A DNA stretch of 64,000 bases from Phocoena phocoena (GCF_963924675.1 NC_089225.1:108638313-108702312); one strand, 5' to 3'; shown: positions 22,835-34,901, counted from the stretch's first letter. Translations and numbers: made by a program. The notes: generated by a model not told the origin, from the letters alone.

Positions 22835-23015
22835 AGGGCGGTGGCTCCCAGCCTTGGCTATGCCTGATCACCCTTTAGAACTTAGAAAAAGGGTTCCTGG
22901 CACCATCCCCAGAGATTCTGCTGCTGATTTACAAATGGGTGATTTTTCAAAGCTCTCCTCGATTTCGAGGTGCAGCCACATTTGGGACCCACACTCCTGC
23001 AGTGCTGAGTGCAGC
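22835..23015 (+). mobile_element. MER5A-like hAT MITE
   Basis: 'accatccccagagattctgc' and the terminal 'cacatttgggacccacactc' fit a diverged MER5-type non-autonomous hAT element. Confidence 0.5.
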
Positions 23016-24965
23016 CTCCTTAGTAATCTGGGCACGTGGTCTCACCTTCTGCGTCTTGACTTGAGGTCAAGGGTTCTCTTTCACAGCTTGCCATCCCAGT
23101 GCAGGGCACGTGCCAGCTGTGCGAGCGAGCGGGAGCCAGGAAGTCGGTTCTGCTGCCACTTTCTGTTCAGAGAATTGTTGCTCCTTTGTGAAGCCCAGTG
23201 GAACAGACGTTCATTATTGCAGGTGGTCCTGTGGGCCGGGCCCCTTTTTGTTACTGGGAGTGAGCAGGACCTAAGAGCTCCCTGGAGCTGTGTGCTTTTG
23301 GATTCTGGTGAGTAGCTTCGGCAGGGGCTGGCTCCTTTGCTCTGTGTGCATTTCCAGATTTGACAGCTTGAAAGCTTCTTGCTTACCGCTGGAGAATATA
23401 GGAATAATTTGACAAGTAAGACTTTACCCTGGCAACCTTATTTCTGAAATCATGTAGAGATCAGTTGGAAAAGATGCATGTTTTAGAAAGACTAGTCTTC
23501 CCTTCTTTCAAAGGGAAAGAAGTCCCTGCTGTGGCAAGCTCCATTAGGTGTCCGGGGGTGGACGGAGGTGGAAGATGCGTTCCCTGTGCCTAGAGACTTC
23601 TTACGGGCTGTTAGACGTGAACAGAAATCATGATTGGACCCTGTGACAGGTGTAATGCAGAGGAAGGTGCAAAAGGCCGTGAGAGAGGAGAAAGAAGTGT
23701 CTCAGTCGGCCTGGGGAGTGGAAACTTCTGCTGAGAAGGGGATGTGTGAGCGGGACCTGGGGGACAGGCCTCTTACAGAGATGGCATGGGGGTGAGCCTG
23801 CACGTCAGATGCGTTCCAGGAATAGCACCCAGGAGCTCCCGGTCACTGACAGACCAACAGACCAACAGTGTGCAGGCAGCTTATTAACGTAGTTCTTAAA
23901 GTCTTTGAATCGTGATAATGATTTTAAAGGAAATTTAAAGTGGAAAAAATGAAGATCCTGCAGTAGCTCAGCAGCTGTTTTCTTTTTTCATGTTCCCTTA
24001 AGACTTTTTCATAGGCAGACATTAGGTTTTGCATATGTTTTATGTACATCAACATATGTATAGTTTTATATTTTGGCCTTATTTATTATTTCATCGTATA
24101 AATGTTCCCACATTGTGAGCCTCTATAATGACCACCTCTCTAGTTGTGGGTGTTTTGTCACGTAGATGAGTCACAGCTGCTCAGTTAAACTTCATTTACT
24201 CCAGCAGTATTAGGGACTTAGAATGCTTTCAGTTTTCCTGTTGCAGATAATGCTAGCACAAGCGTCTTAGATCACAGGAAGGACATTTGGGAAAATGAGT
24301 GTGGTCTCTCCCTGCAGAGTAGCTCCCGTGCTGGGTTCCTTTGCTCAGGAGAGGGTGCAGGCTTTCCTGAGGGTGGCCTTTGCTCGGTCGTGGGGCCTTT
24401 CTCACCTCTGTCGCCTGACTTGAGGTTGAGAAGATAAAACTTCCTTCAGCTCTGCGTGATTCTGGTTTGGTTCTGGTTTACAGCTTCATTTCTGAGCATG
24501 AGGACTTCTGTATTTCAGCTTCTGCTTACTTCACATTATTTTAGATGGGTCACAACTGGAACTTTAACGTATCCTATACCCCCAGAATCTCTGGTGAGTG
24601 TGTCATGTACCTGTAGTAAAGGAAAGGAGGAGGCTGGGCTGGGTTTCATGATGAGGAAGTGGACAGACAGCTCAAGGGACCCTGGTGTCAGTGACTGAGC
24701 TGGTGGAGGAAGAAACGTGAGCAGAAAGTTGGAACATCTGCTCTGCAGGCAGTGCAGCCTGGAGAAGGACAGTGGAGAAGTCGAGAACACGCTGGTGTGA
24801 GGGGTGAGGGGTGGTTGGGAGGGGGCGGAAGGAGCTTGGGCAGAGGGCAGGAAGCAAGAAGTGAACGCTTAGTGGCGTGATATAAGAATAGAGTGGAGGC
24901 AAGGACAGGCCCTCGGTTTATTCTTAAATTTCAGAAAAATGGATTGGCCAAATAATGGGGATTGA
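23016..24965. other. Intron stretch, mostly unique
   Basis: Includes an L1-like antisense piece at about 23980-24270 ('gtataaatgttcccacattg'). Otherwise nothing recognised. Confidence 0.4.
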
Positions 24966-24975
24966 AAATAGAGAG

Positions 24976-25271
24976 TTTTCAGTATACACTGAATGAGAAT
25001 TAAATTTAGGATATATGGCTTCCCTGGTGGCGCAGTGGTTGAGAGTCCGCCTGCCGATGCAGGGGACATGGGGTCGTGCCACGGTCCGGGAAGATCCCAC
25101 ATGCCGCGGAGCGGCTGGGCCCATGAGCCATGGCCACTGGGCCTGCGCGTCCGGAGACTGTGCTCTGCAACGGGAGAGGCCACAACAGTGAGAGGCCCGC
25201 GTACCGCAAAAAAAAAAAAAAAAAATTAGGATATACGTGTTTAGAGAGCTGTTTCTGCATAATGCCATATA
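24976..25271. repeat. Copy A of a local duplicate, split by a SINE
   Basis: 24976-25015 plus 25226-25271 together match 26234-26323 (copy B). Shared words are gaatgagaatta, atttaggatata, tgtttagag and ccatat. Confidence 0.75.
25016..25225 (+). repeat. CHR-type SINE, short form, sense
   Basis: Target-site duplication ttaggatata at 25006-25015 and 25226-25235, with an A18 pure tail. Recent insertion into copy A of a local duplicate. Confidence 0.97.
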
Positions 25272-25365
25272 CAGCATTGCATACCTGAAAGGGAGTTTAC
25301 ATTTAATTTTTAGTATTTAATGTTTAGAATATCATAAAGGTGTGTATATTAGAAATAGGTTTGGC

Positions 25366-25814
25366 TGCTAAATTAGTTTCCTGGGGCTGCCATGACAAAT
25401 TACCATATGGCTTAGAACAACAGAAATGTATTCTCTCACATTTCTGGAGGCCAGAAGTCTGAAATCAAGGTGTTGGCAGGCCTGCGCTCCCAACCGAGGT
25501 CTTAGGGGAGATTCCATCCCATGCTTCTTCCAGCTTCTGGTGGCTCCAGGCACTCCTTGGCTTGTGGCTGCATCACCCCCATCTCTGCCTCCATCTTTGC
25601 AGGACTTTCTCCTCCTTCCCCTGTGTCCTTTCTTCTGTCTCTTATAAGGACACTTGTCATTGGATTTAGGGCCACCCAGATAATCCAGGATGATTGCATC
25701 CTAAGATCCTTAATTATGTTTACAAAGACTTTTTCCAAATAAGCTCATATTCACAGGTTCTGGGGATTAGAACACGGGTATATTTTTTTGGAGGCCATCT
25801 TTCAACCCACTACA
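25366..25814 (-). mobile_element. ERVL-MaLR (MLT1-like) solo LTR, antisense
   Basis: In reverse complement it begins tgtagtgggttgaaag and runs through 'gtgtccttataagagacaga' to 'gaaactaatttagca', the order of an MLT1-type LTR. It is non-coding, with no internal retroviral region beside it. Confidence 0.65.
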
Positions 25815-26044
25815 TCTGCTTGTAAAAAATAGTTGTCAAAATAAAAATGGTGTGAACATGTAAAGTTTTATTTTTCTATACAGAAGTAGGCAGTCCTTGA
25901 TCAGTATGGCAGTTCTACAGGGTCATCTGGGTCCCTCCAGAATTTGATTCTCCTGGTTCAAGATGACTGCTAGAGTGCCAGTGTCCCCCTTATCTCCGTT
26001 TGGGAGGTGGGGGAGAGGGAGGAGAAAAGAAAGGCTGTTGCCTG

Positions 26045-26225
26045 GCAGAGGTTTTTTATCTAGGTTCATGGACCTTCTTCCCCACAAGGGGTCAGTGGGT
26101 TTGACTATAGTTTATTAAAACTGATTTTCATTGCAATGGTATTTCATTTTCTGCATTTAGAGACATTCTGAGGGGGTCCATAGGCTTCACTAGACTGCCA
26201 AAAGGGGTCCATGGCACAAAAGAGA
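26045..26225. mobile_element. Possible old hAT MITE
   Basis: 'ggttcatggaccttcttccc' and 'aaaggggtccatggcacaaa' resemble a MER-type non-autonomous DNA element; family uncertain. Confidence 0.3.
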
Positions 26226-26233
26226 CATTCCAA

Positions 26234-26323
26234 GTTTCAGTATAATTTCAGTAGAAATTGAATGAGAATTACATTTAGGATATACATGTTTAGAGGGCGG
26301 CTTTTCTGCGAAATTCCATATTG
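26234..26323. repeat. Copy B of a local duplicate, no SINE
   Basis: Matches 24976-25015 plus 25226-25271 except for about 11 extra bases near 26245. It is an uninterrupted site equivalent to the SINE target in copy A. Confidence 0.75.
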
Positions 26324-26594
26324 AAATTTTGTGTGGTTTCCCAAAAATGACTTAGCACTTCTGTTAGTCAGATGACTACAGCGTATGGCCATTGGCATAG
26401 GGATCTAGCAGGCTTCGCTCATAGCATCATCCTGATGGTTGTCCTGAAATGACCATGTCAGAATAACCATGCCATACATAGAGAGGAGTGATTTTTCATG
26501 TCTGTATTTATTACTTCCTCTCCTCCCAGTACTATTGTTGAAATGTTTTATGGTATCCAGAAGTTTTGTGAGGTATATTATAAAGGTGGTCTTC

Positions 26595-26690
26595 TTTTTT
26601 TAGCTCTATGACTTAGGGCAAGATACTTCATCTAAGAGTTTTCTCATCTGTGAAATGGGGATAATACTAGACTCCATCTCATTGGTCATT
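26595..26690 (+). repeat. MIR fragment
   Basis: 'agctctatgacttagggcaa' and 'tttctcatctgtgaaatggg' match the MIR 3' half. Confidence 0.55.
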
Positions 26691-26912
26691 GGGTTGGCAA
26701 AAAAGTGCCCTCTGAATGTTTCCTAGTTTTTATCTCCACTACCAGTTATCACTACTAGTAGGAAAGTAATAGGGGTCAACTTGCTAACACTTAGCAGTTA
26801 TTCTGATTTGTAGAAATTCCAAAGGATTTCAGATGAGATTAATTTTCTTGGCAGTGTTAAAAATAGCATCTGCAACTGAAGAGTAGGTATCAGGAAAGAA
26901 TTATTGTCCTTA

Positions 26913-27082
26913 AGAATTATCAGGCAAATAACTAATAAAAAGAGGAAAAATAAAATATAAAGGAAACACAAATGTAATTAAAAATATAAGGTATCTTTGT
27001 TTCATTTGCTTATTTTAAATCACATTTGTTTTTCCCTTATATTTTATTTTTCCTGTTTCTATTAGTTATAGCCTGATAGCTC
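26913..27082. repeat. Long inverted repeat: ~70 bp arms, ~30 bp loop
   Basis: The left arm (26913-26983) is the reverse complement of the right arm (about 27013-27082) at roughly 85% by hand alignment. It includes a perfect 15-base block, gaaaaataaaatata, and the outer matches atcaggc and ataactaat. It could be a palindromic MITE; no family recognised. Confidence 0.9.
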
Positions 27083-27639
27083 TAAATAAAAACGAAGCTA
27101 CAATATATGATGGATTTATGTAGTATTTTTAGTTGTTTTAAATCTTACCTATTTGGCATTCAAGTTTGTTGAATGAATGAGAGTCCCTTTGTAGGCCTGC
27201 ATGAGGTGAAACCATGGACCTGAGTTTCTCAGCTGTTTCCAGCAGATGTCAGCCTGTGGGGTGGTCAGGCGCCGCTCCTTTGGTGAGCAACCATGACCTT
27301 TATCCAGATTTCAACATCAGTTTTCCTTTTCAGCTTGTTTGGAGCTCAGATATTTCCTGGGCAAAACCCCTACACCAGTCACTTTGGCTCAGAGAGAGGA
27401 AAAGCTATATATATAATTGGCAAATTTCCTTGCATGGAAAAAACTCTTCCCAATTTCTGTGACTGCCAGCCTGGATCTGGGATGGGGAGGGTTGTACTTG
27501 TGGGTTGAGGCTGTCCCATAAGTCCTTGTATAGAAGCTGTGCCAGACGGGAAGCCCCATGTTAGGATAGCGGCTCCTGCCGCCTGAGCGCACCGCCTGGT
27601 CCCTCCCCAAGCTCAGAGCTCCAGGAGAACCTGACCTCA

Positions 27640-27800
27640 TGTCCTGGCTGTGTCAGCCGTCAGCTGTGGGATCTCAGCTTCTTATACCTGTAGCTTCATT
27701 CTCCTATTGGAAAAGTCGGGGCAGTACTATCTCACACCTGGGGAGGGGAGGGGCAAGCGCCTGGCACGTAGTAGGTGCTTAGTGAATTAAATGCTCTGAT
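27640..27800 (+). repeat. MIR SINE
   Basis: 'tggctgtgtcagccgtcagc' (degenerate) leads to the 3' end 'cctggcacgtagtaggtgct'. Confidence 0.55.
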
Positions 27801-28460
27801 TGTTAAAACACGTCTTGGACAGTGGAGCAGGACTAGGAGAGCAGCTGCAGGAGGAAGTTAATCCAGTGAATTCCATGCTTTATAATCCACTCTGTGTTCT
27901 CAGTTTCAAGAAGCGGGAAGAAGCAGGCTTTGAGCCAAATTGGTGGCTGTGTGTTTGCTAAGTGTGGGGTTTTGCTGAAGGCAGCACCTGCTCTGTGACA
28001 CAGATGGTCCAAAGAGCCGTGTACTCCACGTGAGGGCTTAGCATTTGGTTCTTACAGTCGTTCCAAGCAGGCAGAGAGAGAGAACACTGTCTTCTGGCAG
28101 CCTGGCTGGTGAGCGGTGGAACTAGTTGTGGTGTCTGTTAAGTATATTTAGAATTGGGGTGCGGGAGGACGCTGTTACTTGTCAGGGCTGTGTGTTATTT
28201 TTGAGTAGGGGGTTGCGTTTATGAAATTGAAGCCATTTTCACAATACTGTTGGGGTGTGTGTGTGTATGTGTTGCATGTGTATATATGTGTGTGTTAATT
28301 GTTAACACTTCTGATTGTCTTTATTTACAAGTGATAGAGGAAGCAAACAAAAAAGGACAGTTGGGAGACTGTAGTTTGACTATAGTAATTTTGTAAAGTT
28401 CTTTGAGAGAACAGTGGAGAAACATAGATTTGATTCAGTTTTTCTTGGGGTGTCCAGGAA
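27801..28460. other. Intron stretch with imperfect TG/TA repeat
   Basis: 28250-28296 is an imperfect (TG)n/(TA)n run; the rest is unassigned. Confidence 0.5.
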
Positions 28461-28482
28461 ATGAATAATTTTAGCCATTCTT

Positions 28483-28645
28483 TTTTTTTTTTTTTTTTTT
28501 TTTTGGCGGTACGCGCAGGCCCAGCAGCCATGGCTCATGGGCCCAGCCACTCCGTGGCACTTGGGATCTTCCCAGACCGGGGCACGAACCCATGTCCCCT
28601 GCATCGGCAGGCGGACTCTCAAACACTGCGCCACCAGGGAAGCCC
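28483..28645 (-). repeat. CHR-type SINE, internally deleted, antisense
   Basis: Target-site duplication of 16 bp, aattttagccattctt, at 28467-28482 and 28646-28661. About 45 bases between 'gcggtacgcg' and 'caggc' are missing compared with full copies. Confidence 0.97.
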
Positions 28646-29218
28646 AATTTTAGCCATTCTTGACCCAGTGTTCTTTGGTAAATGTTCAGATAAATGTCCA
28701 GGTTTCATAAATCCTTGGTAAATGTCCAAGGATATGATTGAGCCGTGTCCTCTCTGTCTGGTTTTTTCCTTGAAAGTTAGGAAAATGGTGTCACTCTGTA
28801 GGGTATTATGTTTTTTAAAAAATCCTGCTTTTCTGTTCCAGAATAATCTGGTATTTCAGAGTGCATAGAGTGGTGGGATCTTTTTATTTTCTTGAAACAA
28901 CTTATCAAGTTAAGATAATTCCCTGCTTGCTGGTGGGGAGACTGTGCTGTTTTTTGACTCAATAATCCCTCCTCCTCCACAGCTGAAGCACTTAGTTTGC
29001 AATGTAGACTCAAAAAGAAACGTGATCCCGAGCTGTTGTACTAGTTCTTACAGGATGTTTAGCTAAACCTCAAGACTCAGCCAGGTGCAGAGGTGCTCAG
29101 GTAAGGCCGGGAGCTCCCCTGCGCCCAGCCGCTCTGGGTGCACCCAGGCTCACCTCCATCCAGAAAAGCTGGTTAGTGTCAGGGCACTGTCTTCTCTGTT
29201 TCCTAATTGTTCTCAGTC

Positions 29219-29263
29219 TGCAAAGGTCTAACGATGGTGAATCAGAGTAATTAGACCTTTGCA
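29219..29263. repeat. Perfect 13 bp inverted repeat with 19-base loop
   Basis: tgcaaaggtctaa (29219-29231) and ttagacctttgca (29251-29263). Confidence 0.95.
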
Positions 29264-29739
29264 AAATAGTTAGGAGTGGGGGTGGCTCCCCCCTTATCCT
29301 TGGAGGGGCTGAAGGGACACTGACCTTGAGGCAGGAGCCTTGGCGTCTGTCCTGTTCCTGACACTGAAAACCAGGGCTACTTCCTTGACCTGGGAAATAA
29401 GGGTGCAGGGTAGCTGACCTTTGAGGCTGTTGCCAGCTTGGCTCTCTGTCTTCTGAGGAATGAACTTTATGGTTTGCTGTATGCAAGAGGTATCTAATCA
29501 CACCAAGGAATAGATTAGGTATTTGTTGTTCCCAAAGCTGTAAGTGCTGGCTTTCCTGGGCACTGCCAGTTTACACACCCTGTTGTAGATGAGTTAACAC
29601 TTGTCAATTATTTTTAGCACCCACTTGCAGAAATTTCCTGGCTTGCATGATAAACCCTCTGGTCATCTAGTCATTTAGAGAAAGGTTCAACCCTGTAATT
29701 TAAAGAATATTCTAGTGCACTAAGATATATTAGCATTAA

Positions 29740-31390
29740 AAATATTTTTATAGCTTACTTGAGGCCTAATTGCTGTACAATGAACTGCACTGTTACAGCT
29801 TTATGAGTTTCTCTCTCACACACACACACGCATGTGCACACACAGACACATACCTGTTGAAACTGTCACCACAGTCAGAATAACAAACATTTCCATCCCC
29901 CTGAAAATTTCCTTGTAATCCATTCTCTCTCCATATCCCTCCTCAGGCAAACAAGGATCTCTTTTCTGTCTTTGTAGATTAGTTTGCATTTTTTAGAATT
30001 CTGTATAAATTGAATAACGGTAGTGTGTCCTTTTTTTTTTTTTATGTCTGGCTTCTTTGGCGTAGCATAATGATTTTGAAGTTTTCCATTTTGGGTGTAT
30101 CAGTAATTTGTTTTTTTCCCCCAATTTGTTGATCCATTTACCTGTGGCAGCCATTCAAGCAGTTCCCAGTTTGGAGCTAATGCAGACAAAGCTGCCACGA
30201 ACATTCGTATACACGTCTTTGTGTGGACATATGTTTTCATTTCCCTTGGGTAAAAACTTACTAGCAGAATTGCTGGGTCATATAGTAGGTGCTATGTTTA
30301 ACTTTTCAAGAAACTGCTCAGCTGTTTTGCAGAGTGCTTGGAAGTTTACATTCTCACCAATAGTGCATGAGAGTTCCAGTTTTCCACATCCTCACCAGTA
30401 CTTGGTGTGGTCAGTCTTTTTATTTTATCTTTTTATTTTACATGTCCTAATAGATATATAGTAGTGTCTCATTGTGGTTTTAATTTCCATTCCCCGATGA
30501 CAAATGATGTCAGCATCTTTTCATGTACATATAGACTATTTGTATGTCTTCTTCTGTGAAGCATATGGTAGAATCATCTGTCCATTTTTGTACTGACTTG
30601 TTTGTCTTATTATTGAGTTGTAAGAGCTCTTTATATATTCTGGATATTGGTCTGTGATATATGTGTTATGAATGTTTTTCTTGTTCTGGCTTGCCTTTTT
30701 CTTAATGGCATTTGTAGAAGAATGGAGTCTTTGGTGAAATTTGTGTTCTATCCAAGAAACCCTTTCTACCTCAGCATTGCAAAGATTTTTCTTCTAGAAG
30801 TTTTGCAGTTTTAGGTTTTACAGTTAGGATTATGGTTAAATTTTATGTATAATGTGAGGTAAGAGTGGTGTTCATTTTTTTTCCCCCATATGGATGTTCA
30901 GTTGTTCCAGCAGCATTTGTTGAAGAGACTTTCCTTTCCACATTGAATTACTTTGACACCTTTGTCACAAGTCAGTTGACCATATATTTGTAAATCTATC
31001 TCCAGGCTTTCTATTCTGTTCCGTTGATCTATATCTGCCCCTATCCTAACTCCACACTTTCTTGATTACTGTTACTTTACAGTAAGTGTTGAAATCAGAC
31101 TCAAGCCCTCTTAACTCTCTTTTTCTTTCTTAAAATTGCTTTGGTTATTCAAAACCCTTTGCATTTTTATGTAAATAAGAATTAACTGGTCAGTTTCTAT
31201 TTAAAAAGGGCCTGCTGGAATCTTGACTGAGGTTGCATTGAATCTATAAATCAGTTTGGAGAGAATTGATGTGTTAATAAATTGGGTTTTCCCATGAACA
31301 TGATATATCTCTGTATTTATTTAGGTCTTCTTTAATTTCTCCCAGCAAAATTTTGTAGTTTTCAGTAGTAGTTTTGTAGTTTTCAGATAC
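29740..31390 (-). mobile_element. Long L1 segment (3' part), antisense
   Basis: A continuous reversed L1: 'ctgttgaaactgtcaccaca', 'gaattgctgggtcatatagt', 'tcagcatcttttcatgtaca', 'atatggatgttcagttgttc' and 'gagaattgatgtgttaataa'. It continues after the SINE at 31391. Confidence 0.85.
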
Positions 31391-31590
31391 CTTTTTTTTT
31401 TTTTTTTTTTTTTGCGTTACGTGGGCCTCTCACTGTTGTGGCCTCTCTCGTTGCGGAGCACAGGCTCCGGACACGCAGGCTCAGTGGCCATGGCTCACGG
31501 GCCCAGCCGCTCCGCGGCATGTGGGATCTTCCCGGACCAGGGTGCGAACTCGTGTCCCCTGCATCAACCACTGCACCAGCAGGGAAGCCC
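31391..31590 (-). repeat. CHR-type SINE, short form, antisense
   Basis: Inserted in the L1. Flanks tttcagatac and tttcacatat are a diverged target-site duplication. About 14 bases ('ggcaggcggactct') are deleted near the head. Confidence 0.95.
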
Positions 31591-32560
31591 TTTCACATAT
31601 CTTTAATGTCTTTTCTTAGATTAATTTCTGTGTAGTTTGTTTTTTGTGTATTAAATAAATTAAATAGAAATATTTTCCAATTGTTTGCTGCAAACAATGG
31701 CTTTTGTGGTCTTGGAAAATAACTTCATAGTTCTAGTAGTTGTTGTAGATTCCCCAGAAATTTCTATGTAAACAGTCATATCATCTGCAAAGTAGGGACA
31801 GCTTTATGTCCTTCTGACCCAAATGCCTTATATTTCTTTTTCTTGTCTCATTGCAAAAGCTTGGACTGCCAGTGCAATGTTGAATAGAAGGAGTGAAAGC
31901 AGAAATCCTTTCATTTCTTTGAGTCTTAACAGGAAACAGTTAAGCTCTTCACTGTTAAGTATGATGTTAGCTGTAGGCTTTTTTACGTAGCCTCTATCAC
32001 TTTGAGGATTTTCCTCTTTGTTGAGAATATTTGTTATGAATGGGTGTTGAATTTCATCAGATGCTTTTTTGGTATCTGTTGAAGTGATCATATGGATTTT
32101 CTCCTTTATTATGTTAAAAGGAGAAATGAAATTGACTGATTTTCCAACGTTAAACCAACCTCGCATTCCTGGGATAAACCCTATTTCCTCATGATGTATT
32201 ATCCTTTTACTTATTATTGGATTCAATTTGCTGTTATTTTGTTAGGGGTTTTTGCATCTCTACCTATGAGAGATACTGATCTGTAATCTTTTTGTTTTTG
32301 TCAGGTTTTGGCACTTAGAGTAAGCTGGCTTTATAAAACATGTAAGCTAGCATTATAAAACAAGGAGGATCATTGTTCCTCCCTCTGTTTTCTGATACAG
32401 TTTGGTGTTACTTCTTCCTTAAATTTTGCTAAACTTACCGGTGAAACTAGGTGTGGATCTCTCTATTTGGGAAGGTTTTCGATAATACCTTTTGAAATTT
32501 TTGATAATAAATTAAAATTTTAAATGGATATAGGCTCCTCAGGTTTTTTTGTTTCTTGTC
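31591..32560 (-). pseudogene. L1 ORF2 remnant (reverse transcriptase region), antisense
   Basis: Continuation of the L1 begun at 29740. The minus-strand open frame 31828-32226 (132 codons) still shows L1 RT text: IIHHEEIGFIPGMRGWFNVG, KKASDEIQHPF and KPTANIILN. The full ORF2 is missing and no complete RT domain remains, so it is inactive. A 22-base tandem duplication (gtaagctggctttataaaaca type) sits at 32320-32363. Confidence 0.85.
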
Positions 32561-32654
32561 TACATTGACATTTTACGTACTCCTTTTCCCCTCCAGTTTC
32601 TCTCTGTTGGAGGGAGAGGTGTCAACTTCTCTACAGAAGGGATGTCCTGGGCTT

Positions 32655-32740
32655 GCTGACTCCATTCTAGCACCCTGAGACATGCTGGCACAAAGTAGGC
32701 GTTCTAGAAATATTTGTTGGGTTGATTGTTTTGTTGTTGC
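32655..32740 (+). repeat. L2 3' end
   Basis: 'ggcacaaagtaggcgttcta' then 'gaaatatttgttgggttgat' is the L2 terminus. Confidence 0.6.
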
Positions 32741-34635
32741 TGTGTCTCCATCCATCGGCATCTCTGTGAAACTTCTCGCTCCTCCATCCACATGGGACTG
32801 TGTCATAGCTGTGTCATGACAAGGGGAGGTGGCTCCTGAGTCAGGCCAGCTGGCCTCGGCTGACCGCATGCCTTGCGCTTCCACTGCAGCTGTCCAGATA
32901 CATGGGGATGTGTCCACAGCTCTGGTAGACAGACCCTCTGAGTCAGGGCTTGCCGAGGGAAGAAATATCTTCAACCTTTTTCTGTCTTGGGTTTTTTTTT
33001 TTTAAATGTTAAATCCTGTGGTTGGAATTACTTCTTTTCATTTTTTGAAATATACTTGAAATACCAGAGGAATATAGGAAGCTTGGTCAGAGGAAAGGGG
33101 TAAACTGTCTAAAGTTGAGGGGGAGTGGCTGTAGGTGAGGGGGGATTATCCTGAAAGTCACCTAGCCTGTGACCTACCTGCCCGGCTGGGATGGGTCTGA
33201 GATGCCCTGTCCTGGGCTGCTTACTAGTGGCAGCCCTGGACCGAGTACATTAGTCAGGGAGTGAGAGAGAGCAGGTGGTCTGGACTGGGCATCTCTGAGA
33301 GGACACGAGCGCTGTGGCTTTGTACTCCATTCAGGTCCTGGCACTGGAAGGGGGTCTAGTGCTCACTCCCCGCTTTGCATCTTAGGGTCTGGGTCTTTGT
33401 GTGCCTACAGTGCAGCTACAGAGGTTGGGTGTGGGAACCGGGGCTCCCTTGGCAGAACTGGGAGCTGAGAACAAGGGCTGTGCTTCTCAGGGTCCTGTCT
33501 CCGTCCTGGGTCTAGATTTGAAGGACACGGCCTGCCGTGTTAGTTAGAGTGCCGCATCCACGTGCCAGCTGGCACAGCTCCCCTGAGCCCCAAGGTCGGT
33601 GGGCACTTCATCCCTCCAGGAGGGAGCTCCACAGGCCACGATGTGCCCTGGACACGTGTTGGCCATCTTCTTCTGGTCCTGGCTCTGCCTCCTACAAGCT
33701 GTGTGGCCTTGGGGAGCTACCTTCCCTCTCTGGGCATCCGGCGCCTAGTGTGTGACATGGGGTTAGAATAGATGGTTGTCCCGTCACGGGCACTTGTGCA
33801 AGTCTGTGACCTCACCTTCTGGCTGAACCCAAGCAGGACCATGTGATGGCTGTGAGCTGTGCGTGAAGCAGCTTGGGTCCAGCCGTCCTCACCTCGTCTC
33901 CTCCTCCAGCTTTGCTTCACACCATCAAATTGGAAACCTTCACGTTGTGGTGTTTACTTTTTTAATGCAGTGGTAATATGTCTGAAGACATTTTCCTTAG
34001 AATCGGTTCTGAGAGGAGGAGTTACCACCCCTTTCATTGCCTGGGGGTGGTGGTGGTGAGGCCATCTCACTGCCAGGGTCCCCACCCAAGGGGACTGGGG
34101 AGGGGCTGAAAGGACCCACACCTCAGTTTCTTCTCCTGCTGGCCTAGTCCTTTGCTGGGAGCAAAACTTGAGAGCATCCTCACGTACGTAGCAGTGTGAC
34201 CTCAGCGTGAGATGTGGTCATTTTCCCAGACCTTTTATCTCCCAGAGTGAGTCACAGTAAGGTCAGAGAACCTGGGAATCCTCAACCCACTGGGTAAACT
34301 ACATTGAAATAGTCCAGATAAAATGGGGGAGGGGGTGTTAGGGGAGATTTGCAGAAGTATATATTGTTGTGGTAGTTTTCACTTTGTAAGGTTTTTCATC
34401 CTACCTTGCTTAGTAAGTGTGAGCATATAAACACAGTTTTCAGAGGTGACCCTTCGTGTTAAGGGCAAGTGTTCCATTCCGTCATTATTTATTGAGTGCG
34501 TACTATCTGCCAGTCACTCAGGGATTCCTCTGGGAACAGAGCAGAGACCCCCTCCTTAGAGGAACCAGAGTCAGAAAAGGGACAAGGTGCAAATTCCATC
34601 TTTTATGCAGCAAATTGCATTTAACACCTTCACAT
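32741..34635. other. Mostly unique intron sequence
   Basis: Contains a MIR piece at about 33680-33790 ('ctacaagctgtgtggccttg'). Nothing else recognised. Confidence 0.5.
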
Positions 34636-34643
34636 CAAATTCT

Positions 34644-34855
34644 TTTTTTTTTTTTTTAACCAGTTTTGAATTGAAGTGTAGTTGATTTACAGTGTTGTGT
34701 TAGTTTCAGGTGTACAGCAAAGTGATTCAGTTATACATATCGACATATATCCATTCTTTTTCAGATTCTTTTCCAATGTAGGTTGTTACAGGATATTGAA
34801 TATAGTCCCCTGTGCTATACAGTAGGTCCTTGTTATTTATCTCTCTTATATATAG
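34644..34855 (-). mobile_element. Strongly 5'-truncated L1, antisense
   Basis: T15 tail then 'ttgaagtgtagttgatttac' and 'ggatattgaatatagtcccc', the same 3' end type as the L1 at 12411. caaattct occurs at 34636-34643 and 34856-34863, a plausible target-site duplication. Confidence 0.85.
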
Positions 34856-34901
34856 CAAATTCTATTTATGTTCCTCCTAAGATGTATGGAATGACGTATA
34901 T

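Noticed and set aside
26688..26712. Mariner terminal repeat (cattgggttggcaaaaaag)
   Set aside because: Resembles the end of a ruminant/cetacean mariner, but only about 20 bases match and no partner end was found.
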